In this document: piece by piece, positions 1 through 4,403 of the stretch
Numbering within the stretch: position 1 is the first letter of the stretch
Layout of the letters: every line of letters begins with the position of its first letter
Notes under the pieces: model-generated
Seen by the model: only the letters and a program-made list of their open reading frames with translations
Told to the model about the DNA's origin: nothing
Database searches by the model: none
Source: an uncultured Eubacteriales bacterium
Lineage (GTDB): Bacteria > Bacillota > Clostridia > Oscillospirales > UMGS1783
NCBI GenBank assembly: GCA_900555065.1
Contig: USJY01000050.1
Location: 1-8,011 of the forward strand
DNA length: 8,011 nucleotides
Direction: 5' to 3'
Position numbers and translations under genes: made by a program

Positions 1-779
1 ATCTCCGACATACGAGAAGCGCCGGTGGCAATGGCCGTGATGATCGCATTGTAGAGCGCCGGTTCCCGCACCTCCTGTTTGAGCAGGTTTTCCGGCTCTT
101 CAAACAGGGCGGAGTTGGGATTCAGAAATGTGTTTTTGATATTGTCCTCAATGCTCAGCTTATCGCTCATCTGAAGTAGATACTGGGGCGTGCCGCCGAC
201 AATACCGTACACATAGGCTTTCTCTTCATCGGTGAAATTTTTGAAATAATGGCAGGTCTCCTCAAAGTCAAAGGGGAGAATTTTCATCTGCGCCGTCCGT
301 CTGCCGTAAAGCGGCGCTTTGTAGGCAAGGACATGGTCTTCCATATAGGACATCGACGAGCCGCAAAGAATCAGCATTAACTTGGAAGTATCTTTATATT
401 GGTCGATCAGAAGCTGGATGGTGGAAGCGAGGCTTTTTGACGAGCGGGCAACATAAGGGTATTCGTCGATTGCAAGAATAATCCGTTCCTTTTCGGCCAG
501 CTTGAACACATACTCCAAAGCCGCTTGAAAGGACAGGAAAGAGGTTTCGGCCTCCATGCCGGTATGGAAGCTTAGAATGCTCTTGCTGAAATTTTCAAGA
601 TTCTGCTTGGCATTGCTCTCAACACCCATAAAATAGATGGCGCTTTTATCGTCAATAAACTGGCTGATCAGCGCCGTTTTGCCGACACGGCGGCGGCCGT
701 ATATTACTACAAATTCAAACTTGTCCGATGCGTATAACTTATTCAGCGTCGCAAGTTCACGTTCTCTGCCGATAAACAT
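1..779 (-). CDS. AAA-family ATP-binding protein (ATPase_2/COG1672-like), 3' end outside window
   Basis: 259 N-terminal residues are visible; the gene continues past the left edge. It begins MFIGRERELATL, the usual opening of this ATPase group. It carries a Walker A loop GRRRVGKT (residues 28-35), a Walker B strand ILAIDE (101-106) and a sensor-like LILCGSS (136-142). The segment YGRRTAQMKILPF (158-170) is also typical, followed by the GGTPQYL motif (195-201). Known family: soluble P-loop ATPases of bacteria and archaea, often with a DUF234-type nuclease-like C-terminus, which would lie off the window. Their cellular role is poorly known. The start at 779 is supported by GGGAGG at 789-794, nine bases upstream, and by a good promoter further up. 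It is transcribed separately from tnpV, because a terminator lies between them. Whether it is mobile-element cargo or a host gene is not decided by the sequence. Confidence 0.88.
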   Translation of the reverse strand, partial: MFIGRERELATLNKLYASDKFEFVVIYGRRRVGKTALISQFIDDKSAIYFMGVESNAKQNLENFSKSILSFHTGMEAETSFLSFQAALEYVFKLAEKERIILAIDEYPYVARSSKSLASTIQLLIDQYKDTSKLMLILCGSSMSYMEDHVLAYKAPLYGRRTAQMKILPFDFEETCHYFKNFTDEEKAYVYGIVGGTPQYLLQMSDKLSIEDNIKNTFLNPNSALFEEPENLLKQEVREPALYNAIITAIATGASRMSE

Positions 780-833
780 GGATTACATCCTCCCATCTCA
801 GCGACACGCATTGCTTATAGTATAACTAAATAC

Positions 834-861
834 AGTATAACACAAAATTAAAATTAGTCAA
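834..861 (-). promoter_or_regulatory. Sigma-A-type promoter of the leftward ATPase gene
   Basis: Read on the minus strand, TTGACT (856-861) and TATACT (834-839) are separated by 16 bases. Both are one base from consensus. The -10 box lies about 55 bases upstream of the ATPase start, which has its own ribosome binding site. The -35 box is part of the left arm of the 12-bp inverted repeat at 850-894, so a protein bound there could control the promoter. Confidence 0.7.
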
Positions 862-894
862 GTACGATTAGGCAAATTGTGATTGACTAATTTT
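850..894. repeat. Perfect 12-bp inverted repeat, candidate operator
   Basis: AAAATTAGTCAA (850-861) is exactly complementary to TTGACTAATTTT (883-894), with a 21-base gap between the arms. The left arm contains the -35 box of the ATPase promoter. The arms are AT-rich, and in neither direction does a clear run of T follow the structure. An operator therefore fits better than a terminator. The half-site centres are 33 bases apart, about three helical turns, so a dimer pair or tetramer could bind one face. The binding protein is unknown; the HTH protein at 1708-2313 is one candidate. Confidence 0.6.
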
Positions 895-908
895 CTCTTA
901 TGGGATTA

Positions 909-948
909 GAAAACAAAACGAGTGCAAGAATCCAAACTCCTGCACCCG
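909..948 (-). terminator. Rho-independent terminator after tnpV
   Basis: On the minus strand an 11-bp stem (CGGGTGCAGGA pairing with TCTTGCACTCG, including two G-U pairs) closes an 8-base loop. It is followed directly by TTTTGTTTT. The stem occupies 919-948, about 20 bases after the tnpV stop codon. It should end the leftward mobile-element transcript before the ATPase promoter. Confidence 0.85.
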
Positions 949-967
949 CTTATTATTGCAATAGTTT

Positions 968-1342
968 CTATATGAAAATCATCTCTGCATTTACAACTTC
1001 GTTGACACGTTCTCGAATATTATTCATCATGCGTACCCATTTCATTGGATTCTCCGCCTTAAGCTGTTCGGTAACACCTTCCTTTCCGGCATACTTTTTT
1101 ACCAGCCGAAGAAAGAGTGTCTGTGCTTCATCCTCTACATCAGCGAGATAGGAGTAGAGCTTGCCGGAAGTGAGCAGATTGCAGTAGAGAATTTTATGGT
1201 GCTGCTTTAGATACTGTCTGCGGCGATGCGCCCATACGCCAATAGGACGTTTTTCTTCGGGTAGTAAGGCCAGATCAGGCAGGCAATAGTCGCCCTGAAT
1301 GGTGTATGTGCCGCCCATTTGTTCAAATATTGTTTTAGCCAT
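968..1342 (-). CDS. tnpV: TnpV-like transposon-encoded protein
   Basis: A 124-residue protein that I recognise from its whole sequence as TnpV, a small protein of Tn4451-type and related integrative elements of Clostridia. Landmarks are the MAKTIFEQMGGTY start, LPDLALLPEEKRPIGVWAHR (21-40), the HHKILYCNLLTSGKL core (48-62), and GVTEQLKAENPMKWVRMMN (89-107). There is no signal peptide or membrane segment, so it is expected in the cytoplasm. Its biochemical role is not established. The name comes from its place beside the tnpX recombinase in Tn4451, and no enzyme motif is visible. The start at 1342 has an ideal AAAGGAGGT at 1351-1359, but that site is trapped in a hairpin. It is the last gene before a terminator. 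No recombinase gene lies next to it here, unlike in Tn4451. Confidence 0.88.
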   Translation of the reverse strand: MAKTIFEQMGGTYTIQGDYCLPDLALLPEEKRPIGVWAHRRRQYLKQHHKILYCNLLTSGKLYSYLADVEDEAQTLFLRLVKKYAGKEGVTEQLKAENPMKWVRMMNNIRERVNEVVNAEMIFI

Positions 1343-1351
1343 AATAGAAAA

Positions 1352-1384
1352 CCTCCTTTGATACGCTCATTGTACCAAAGGAGG
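1352..1384 (-). promoter_or_regulatory. Hairpin sequestering the tnpV ribosome binding site
   Basis: On the minus strand CCTCCTTTGGTAC (1372-1384) pairs with GTATCAAAGGAGG (1352-1364). This gives 13 bp with one G-U pair around a 7-base loop. The right arm is the tnpV Shine-Dalgarno sequence, and the left arm is a perfect anti-Shine-Dalgarno. The RNA should therefore hide its own ribosome site unless it is opened. The stem is followed by TTTTCTATT, so it may also partly terminate transcripts coming from the DUF6809 gene, whose stop lies about 25 bases upstream. Confidence 0.75.
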
Positions 1385-1408
1385 CTTCGCTTTTCGAATG
1401 TACGATTT

Positions 1409-1708
1409 TTAATCTTTCAGATAGCTTTCAAACGGAGCGTCGTCGCTGCAAAAGGTATCAAAAATCATTTTTGCACCGAGGCGGAAGCCTACAATGAAAG
1501 AATCAAGACCGCTTTCGCCCATCAGTTCTCCGTAAGCGTTGCAGAAATCTAGGAACAGCGCCTTATCCTCGCCGCTTAAACGCCCGGTCAGCTTTTCTTC
1601 CAGCTCGTTGATGTCTTTTGAAACCTTAAGAGTATGACTGCCCTTTCGGTATCCTCTGGCCTGCGGATCAACATTTCCGTAGTACAGCTCTTCCAGAAAA
1701 TTTGTCAT
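1409..1708 (-). CDS. DUF6809-like small protein of mobile elements
   Basis: A 99-residue soluble protein. I recognise it from its N-terminus (MTNFLEELYYGNVDPQARGY), the acidic, probably helical middle (INELEEKLTGRLSGEDKALF, 33-52), and GLDSFIVGFRLGAKMIFDTF (67-86). These match the DUF6809 pattern frequent in Clostridia integrative elements; its function is unknown. There are no cysteine clusters, catalytic signatures or membrane segments. The start ATG overlaps the stop of the upstream HTH gene by one base (TAATG), and AAGGAGGT lies at 1717-1724 inside that gene. Translation of the two is very likely coupled. In this element type such proteins usually sit between an HTH/excisionase-like gene and tnpV or recombinase genes, as here. 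Confidence 0.8.
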   Translation of the reverse strand: MTNFLEELYYGNVDPQARGYRKGSHTLKVSKDINELEEKLTGRLSGEDKALFLDFCNAYGELMGESGLDSFIVGFRLGAKMIFDTFCSDDAPFESYLKD

Positions 1709-2313
1709 TACTCCGCACCTCCTTCGCTGTCTGCTGTGTGCAGGTCACGGATTTTCCGCCAGCTTGAAAAGCCTTGCAGGGTGCGGATGTGCCACGGCGA
1801 TTTGCGGGTGATGGTGCGAAAGTAGGTAGAGCAGAAGAACTCCACCAAATAGACCTTCGGAATGTGGTTGACGTTGTTTTTCCGGAAAGACTTGATGTGT
1901 CCCTGATTGCACCAGTTGTTGATGGCGGTTTTTCCGTAACCGGTGATTTTGGAAACCGTTTGGGTGGTCAGTACATCGGGATAGCCGGAGAGCAGATCGG
2001 TATAATACAGACGCAAATGCTCCCGCACGATTGGGGGAACCTGTTCTTCCATCTGAACAGTATAATCGCCTTTGTACCAGCCTGCCGGGGCGGAATAGCT
2101 TTCGGGGAACACCTTGCGGTTTTCCAGATAGGCAATCACATCCTCCTTTTTTATTTTGTAGCAGCGTGTTTTCCTGCCCGTGTACTCGCAGGGGATTTTC
2201 CCGCTTTGTAGCAGGTACAGGGCAGTGGATTTGCTGATGTGGCAAATGCGATACAGTTGGTCTTTCGTGATCACATCGGGAACAGCGTCCCAGTTGATTG
2301 CGTTTTCTTTCAT
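1708..2313 (-). CDS. Helix-turn-helix DNA-binding protein of a mobile element, with two related HTH-like units
   Basis: 201 residues from the ATG at 2313, chosen because GAGGTG sits seven bases upstream; an extended open frame further up has no comparable site. Residues 12-66 form an HTH_17/excisionase-like unit: a PDVITKDQLYRICHISKSTA helix pair, then IPCEYTGRKTRCYKIKKEDV, the usual wing and final helix. Residues 112-165 look like a second copy: PDVLTTQTVSKITGYGKTAI, then IKSFRKNNVNHIPKVYLVEF. Both begin with PDV(I/L)T and end in an aromatic helix. Such proteins bind DNA as excision or transfer regulators in integrative elements; the exact target is unknown. The gene leads a leftward operon with DUF6809 and tnpV. 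Its last codons contain the Shine-Dalgarno site of the next gene. A merR-like or other HTH role is possible, but no effector domain is visible. Confidence 0.82.
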   Translation of the reverse strand: MKENAINWDAVPDVITKDQLYRICHISKSTALYLLQSGKIPCEYTGRKTRCYKIKKEDVIAYLENRKVFPESYSAPAGWYKGDYTVQMEEQVPPIVREHLRLYYTDLLSGYPDVLTTQTVSKITGYGKTAINNWCNQGHIKSFRKNNVNHIPKVYLVEFFCSTYFRTITRKSPWHIRTLQGFSSWRKIRDLHTADSEGGAE

Positions 2314-2376
2314 GACAATACACCTCATATCTTGATAAGCTTTGTCGGCATTCGAACTGTCCGTGTATTGCCTCGT

Positions 2377-2390
2377 CGGAACAAGTTCCG
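2377..2390. repeat. Short palindrome, possible operator
   Basis: CGGAACAAGTTCCG has 6-bp complementary arms around two central bases. It lies 64 bases upstream of the HTH gene start, a position that would suit autoregulation. No protein can be assigned from sequence. Confidence 0.35.
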
Positions 2391-2450
2391 CTTGCTCCGA
2401 TTTCCACAAAGTGAAAATCAGTCTCCCGCTTCACTGTTCCTCCTCTCCGC

Positions 2451-2496
2451 AAAAAGTCACGCCGCGCCTTCGCTGTGCGCTTGTCAACGCGGCGTG
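2451..2496 (-). terminator. Terminator-like hairpin in the leader of the HTH operon
   Basis: On the minus strand CACGCCGCG (2488-2496) pairs perfectly with CGCGGCGTG (2458-2466) over a 21-base loop. It is followed by AC and then five T (2451-2455). It lies 138 bases upstream of the HTH start codon, so it could end transcription arriving from the right or act as an attenuator. The large loop makes it weaker than a typical terminator. In the opposite direction no T run follows. Confidence 0.5.
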
Positions 2497-2647
2497 GGCG
2501 CGCCGGCTTGCAACCAACTTTTGCGGGTTCAAGCCCACAGTAAAATTTTATGCAGGCAGCTCTTTTGCAACCGTCTGGCAACGGACGTCCGGGTTGAAAA
2601 GCCCGGCGTGAAATTTCCGAAACTTTCGCAGTGAAAGAAGAATACGA

Positions 2648-3643
2648 ATGGAAAACGGCATTGGTAAGAGCAGAATCGCCCTGTACGACAATTTGAAGTT
2701 TATCCTGGTCACGTTGGTTGTAGTCGGCCACTTTGCAGATTGTTTCAGCGCGCAATCCGATATATGTAAAAGCATATACCTGTTTATATACGCGTTCCAT
2801 ATGCCCCTTTTCGTGTTTATATCCGGCTGCTTTTACAATGACAAGCGTATAACGTCCAAATGCCTGTTCTATACCAGCGCAGGTTTTTTACTGAAAATTG
2901 CGCTGGCCTTATGCGATCTGCTTGTAAACGGCAAGGCGAATTTTTCTCTCCTTTCCGATAGCGGGCTGCCCTGGTTTTTCTTTGCTCTCGCAGCGTATAC
3001 GATCGTTTCATATTTATTGCGCAATCAAAACAGGACGTATCTGCTGGTCATGGCAGTCGTTCTGGCCTGTTTTGCGGGTTACGACCGTTCCATCGGAGAT
3101 TTCCTGTATATTTCCCGGATTATCGTCTTTTTCCCATTCTATTTGGCCGGAACAATGGTTCGACAAGAAAAAATAATACGCCTTAAATCAAACCGTACAA
3201 TGATCGTTTGCGCGTTGATCCTCCTGTCAATCTGGGCATACTTATGCTTTTTTGAGCTGGATGCGTTCTATCCGTACCGCCATCTGTTTACCGGACGGAA
3301 TCCATTTTCCGCCGAAGTAGCGGCGTACGGCCCACTCGCCCGGCTAATGTGTTATGGCATTTCCGCCCTGACCGGTTTTGCGCTCCTCATCCTGACGCCG
3401 GGACGCGATATAAAATTTGTGACTGAAATGGGAACGCATTCTATTGACGTATACTTTTGGCATTGGCCCGTTTATCTCCTTGCAGATCATTTCACGCATT
3501 TTTCCAGCCTGTTTGCCATGGGCTGGTACGGGAAAGCGGCGTTTTTATGCCTGGCCGTTATCCTGAGCGTCGCGCTGTCTCAGGGAAGGGCGATCGCCTA
3601 TCCGCTCAAAAAAATCAAAAATTTATGCTTTAACAGGAAGTGA
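2648..3643 (+). CDS. Acyltransferase-3 family integral membrane protein (fucose 4-O-acetylase-like)
   Basis: 331 residues, a usual length for this family, with about ten hydrophobic segments (roughly 15-33, 42-62, 73-93, 107-125, 130-145, 156-172, 182-201, 228-250, 264-280, 297-312). The N-terminal signature RIALYDNLKFILVTLVVVGH (9-28) carries His28. FHMPLFVFISGCF (50-62) carries the second conserved His51. HSIDVYFWHWPVYLL (264-278) is the late family motif. Members transfer acetyl or other acyl groups across the membrane onto surface sugars, polysaccharides or lipids; the substrate cannot be read from sequence. The basic C-terminus (KKIKNLCFNRK) should face the cytoplasm. The ribosome binding site is weak (a GAAAGAAGAA run ending six bases before the ATG). 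It stands alone between a mobile cluster and the clp operon, with no sugar-pathway neighbours. Base composition is lower in G+C than the clp genes, which suggests acquisition. Confidence 0.87.
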   Translation: MENGIGKSRIALYDNLKFILVTLVVVGHFADCFSAQSDICKSIYLFIYAFHMPLFVFISGCFYNDKRITSKCLFYTSAGFLLKIALALCDLLVNGKANFSLLSDSGLPWFFFALAAYTIVSYLLRNQNRTYLLVMAVVLACFAGYDRSIGDFLYISRIIVFFPFYLAGTMVRQEKIIRLKSNRTMIVCALILLSIWAYLCFFELDAFYPYRHLFTGRNPFSAEVAAYGPLARLMCYGISALTGFALLILTPGRDIKFVTEMGTHSIDVYFWHWPVYLLADHFTHFSSLFAMGWYGKAAFLCLAVILSVALSQGRAIAYPLKKIKNLCFNRK

Positions 3644-3717
3644 CGCTTTTCTGAGACGGGTCCGGCAGGTCCGCGGCGCGAGCTGTTCGATGAGAAAAGC
3701 ACGCGGGCGGCGGGCTG

Positions 3718-3804
3718 CAGCGGGACAGGCGGGAGCCGCATACAGTGAACCGCCGCCAAAAACGGAAAATCGGAATTTATGCGAACGTTTCAGCGGGACA
3801 GGCG
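3718..3804 (+). repeat. 14-base direct repeat, one copy being the left arm of a hairpin
   Basis: CAGCGGGACAGGCG occurs at 3718-3731 and again at 3791-3804, 73 bases apart. The second copy forms the left arm of the hairpin at 3791-3825, so the right arm could pair equally well with the first copy. This may be a small duplication or a pair of competing RNA structures. Confidence 0.6.
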
Positions 3805-3918
3805 AAGGATGCGCTTGTCCCGCTGCTTTTGCAGGCGAGCAAAAACGACGCGATCCGCGCCTTAAAACGGGTTTACGGTTCGCGCAATCAGCCTATGAAA
3901 AAACATAAAACGCGCTGA
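3745..3918 (+). CDS. Possible small basic protein, 57 residues, GTG start
   Basis: The frame reads VNRRQKRKIGIYANVSAGQA, then KDALVPLLLQASKNDAIRAL, and ends KRVYGSRNQPMKKHKTR. I do not recognise it. For coding: G+C is highest at third codon positions and lowest at second positions, as in real genes of this region. The protein has a plausible plan, with basic ends around an amphipathic helix (about residues 19-43). A GGGAG lies nine bases before the GTG. Against coding: a terminator-like hairpin lies within it (codons 16-28), the start is GTG with a modest ribosome site, and a competing frame overlaps from 3690. It has no signal peptide. It could be an unannotated small gene or the 3' remnant of a longer one; the frame is open upstream to 3694. 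Confidence 0.4.
   Translation: MNRRQKRKIGIYANVSAGQAKDALVPLLLQASKNDAIRALKRVYGSRNQPMKKHKTR
3791..3830 (+). terminator. Strong hairpin followed by CTTTT, possible terminator
   Basis: CAGCGGGACAGGCG (3791-3804) pairs with CGCTTGTCCCGCTG (3812-3825). The 14-bp stem contains one G-U pair, has a 7-base loop, and is followed by CTTTT. It lies about 150 bases after the acyltransferase stop and could end that transcript. The T run is short, and the structure falls inside the candidate 57-codon gene. It could therefore be an RNA element of another kind. Confidence 0.55.
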
Positions 3919-3982
3919 AACTGCCGCAGGATAGAACCGGAACCCAAAAGCGAACATGCGCCTGCTGCGGCGCGCGGCCCGT

Positions 3983-4012
3983 TTGATTTTCAAACATGAT
4001 GCGCAATATAAA
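3983..4012 (+). promoter_or_regulatory. Candidate promoter of the 55-residue small gene
   Basis: TTGATT (3983-3988) and TATAAA (4007-4012) are separated by 18 bases. This gives a leader of about 75 bases before the start codon at 4094. The match to consensus is moderate, and no operator is visible. Confidence 0.35.
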
Positions 4013-4093
4013 TTCTTCTTCAAAGGCCTGTACCGGGGAATAAAACTGCGCGCTGCACATACAATAATGGTACAAAACAGAAGGAGAATGGAT

Positions 4094-4261
4094 ATGAGCA
4101 AAAGACGCGTTTACGACCATGACGCCGAATTCGGCGAAGAGTTCTATCTTCCTGACTATTTTGAAAGCAGTGCCGAACATCAGTACAAAAAACGCTTTGT
4201 TGCAGATAGAAAATCAAAGAAATCAAATGAAAATAGAAGTACCAGTGAGAAAAAAGCGTAA
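4094..4261 (+). CDS. Small hydrophilic protein of unknown function upstream of ctsR
   Basis: 55 residues beginning MSKRRVYDHDAEFGEEFYLP. I do not recognise it. The first half is acidic and aromatic, with DYFES at 21-25. From residue 32 on it is rich in Lys, Arg, Ser and Asn (KKRFVADRKSKKSNENRSTS) and probably disordered. There are no cysteines and no membrane segment. The start at 4094 was chosen because AAGGAG (4081-4086) lies seven bases upstream; the in-frame ATG at 4088 is too close to it. The strong ribosome site supports translation. It ends 60 bases before the ctsR promoter on the same strand, with no clear terminator between, so some read-through into ctsR is possible. The contrast between an acidic head and a basic tail could suit a nucleic-acid-associated or adaptor peptide, but that is a guess. 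Confidence 0.62.
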   Translation: MSKRRVYDHDAEFGEEFYLPDYFESSAEHQYKKRFVADRKSKKSNENRSTSEKKA

Positions 4262-4282
4262 TTTATTATTTACACAGTTGTT

Positions 4283-4311
4283 TTTAATTGAATTTTAATA
4301 AATTTAATTGA
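4283..4311. repeat. AT-rich upstream block with a 9-base direct repeat
   Basis: TTTAATTGA occurs at 4283-4291 and 4303-4311, exactly 20 bases apart, or about two helical turns. It lies just upstream of the ctsR -35 box. The surrounding 4261-4320 is almost entirely A and T. It may act as an UP element for RNA polymerase or as a second regulator site. Confidence 0.45.
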
Positions 4312-4320
4312 TTTCAAGTA

Positions 4321-4348
4321 TTGACATTGGCCAAAAAGCGAGTATAAT
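4321..4348 (+). promoter_or_regulatory. Sigma-A-type promoter of the ctsR operon
   Basis: TTGACA (4321-4326, perfect) and TATAAT (4343-4348, perfect) are separated by 16 bases. An AT-rich block lies upstream and the CtsR box immediately downstream. The transcript would start near 4355, inside the region covered by the repressor. The strong boxes mean that the promoter depends on repression to be kept low. Confidence 0.9.
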
Positions 4349-4357
4349 TAAATCAAA

Positions 4358-4374
4358 GGTCAAATATAGTCAAA
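4358..4374 (+). promoter_or_regulatory. CtsR operator (heptanucleotide direct repeat)
   Basis: GGTCAAA (4358-4364), a TAT spacer, and AGTCAAA (4368-4374) match the established CtsR box, two RGTCAAA heptamers three bases apart. A degenerate extra copy, AATCAAA (4351-4357), directly precedes it. CtsR bound here would cover the transcription start and block the promoter, giving autoregulation of ctsR-mcsA-mcsB-clpC that is lifted by heat or protein damage. Confidence 0.93.
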
Positions 4375-4403
4375 ATCAAAAGCGCAAAGCAGGTGATTAT
4401 CAA

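Larger units (their letters stand above)
2314..2647. other. Structured intergenic region between divergent HTH and acyltransferase genes
   Basis: 334 bases without a gene I can support. It separates the leftward mobile-element operon from the rightward acyltransferase gene. It contains a short palindrome (2377-2390), a GTG with AGGAGG four bases upstream on the minus strand (GTG at 2434), and a terminator-like hairpin (2451-2496). A GC-rich hairpin CCGGG/CCCGG spans 2589-2606, and a small CTTTC/GAAAG stem lies at 2623-2637. No clear -35/-10 pair for either flanking gene can be picked out. An edge of the mobile element could lie here, but I find no flanking direct repeat. Confidence 0.5.
3644..4093. 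other. 450-base stretch with repeats, hairpins and a probable small gene
   Basis: No long gene lies between the acyltransferase and the small gene at 4094. The stretch is G+C-rich up to about 3980 and AT-richer afterwards. It holds GGCGGCGG/CCGCCGCC complementary blocks (3706-3713 and 3750-3757), a 14-base direct repeat, a strong hairpin (3791-3825), a 57-codon GTG-started frame (3745-3918) and a candidate promoter (3983-4012). Several of these overlap, so not all can be functional at once. Confidence 0.6.

Noticed and set aside
883..905. A rightward promoter from TTGACT in the right arm of the inverted repeat
   Set aside because: No convincing -10 box follows at the right distance, and no rightward gene starts nearby.
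2522..2540. tRNA T-arm-like GGGTTCAAGCCC
   Set aside because: Only three or fewer stem pairs form, and no acceptor, D or anticodon arm can be found around it. It is not a tRNA, and I cannot call it an attachment site.
2342..2611. An 89-codon plus-strand frame in the intergenic region
   Set aside because: No ribosome site, unusual composition, and it lies over hairpins. It is probably a by-product of structured DNA.
1745..2800. A 351-codon minus-strand frame spanning the HTH gene, the leader and the acyltransferase start
   Set aside because: It overlaps the well-supported HTH gene in another frame and runs antisense into the acyltransferase. Its composition (many Arg, Cys and Pro) is unlike a folded protein. 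Only its GTG start at 2434 is kept as a minor finding.
3690..3908. A 72-codon plus-strand frame starting at 3690
   Set aside because: Its composition is low-complexity (Ala, Arg, Gly, Pro) with no ribosome site. The overlapping frame from 3745 has better coding character.
3981..3995. Six-base hairpin GTTTGA/TCAAAC
   Set aside because: Short, AT-rich, with a three-base loop and no T run after it. It is likely chance, and it overlaps the candidate -35 box at 3983.
4308..4403. In-frame upstream start for ctsR at 4308
   Set aside because: It would place the promoter and CtsR box inside the gene. The start at 4404 has a proper ribosome site and gives the family length.
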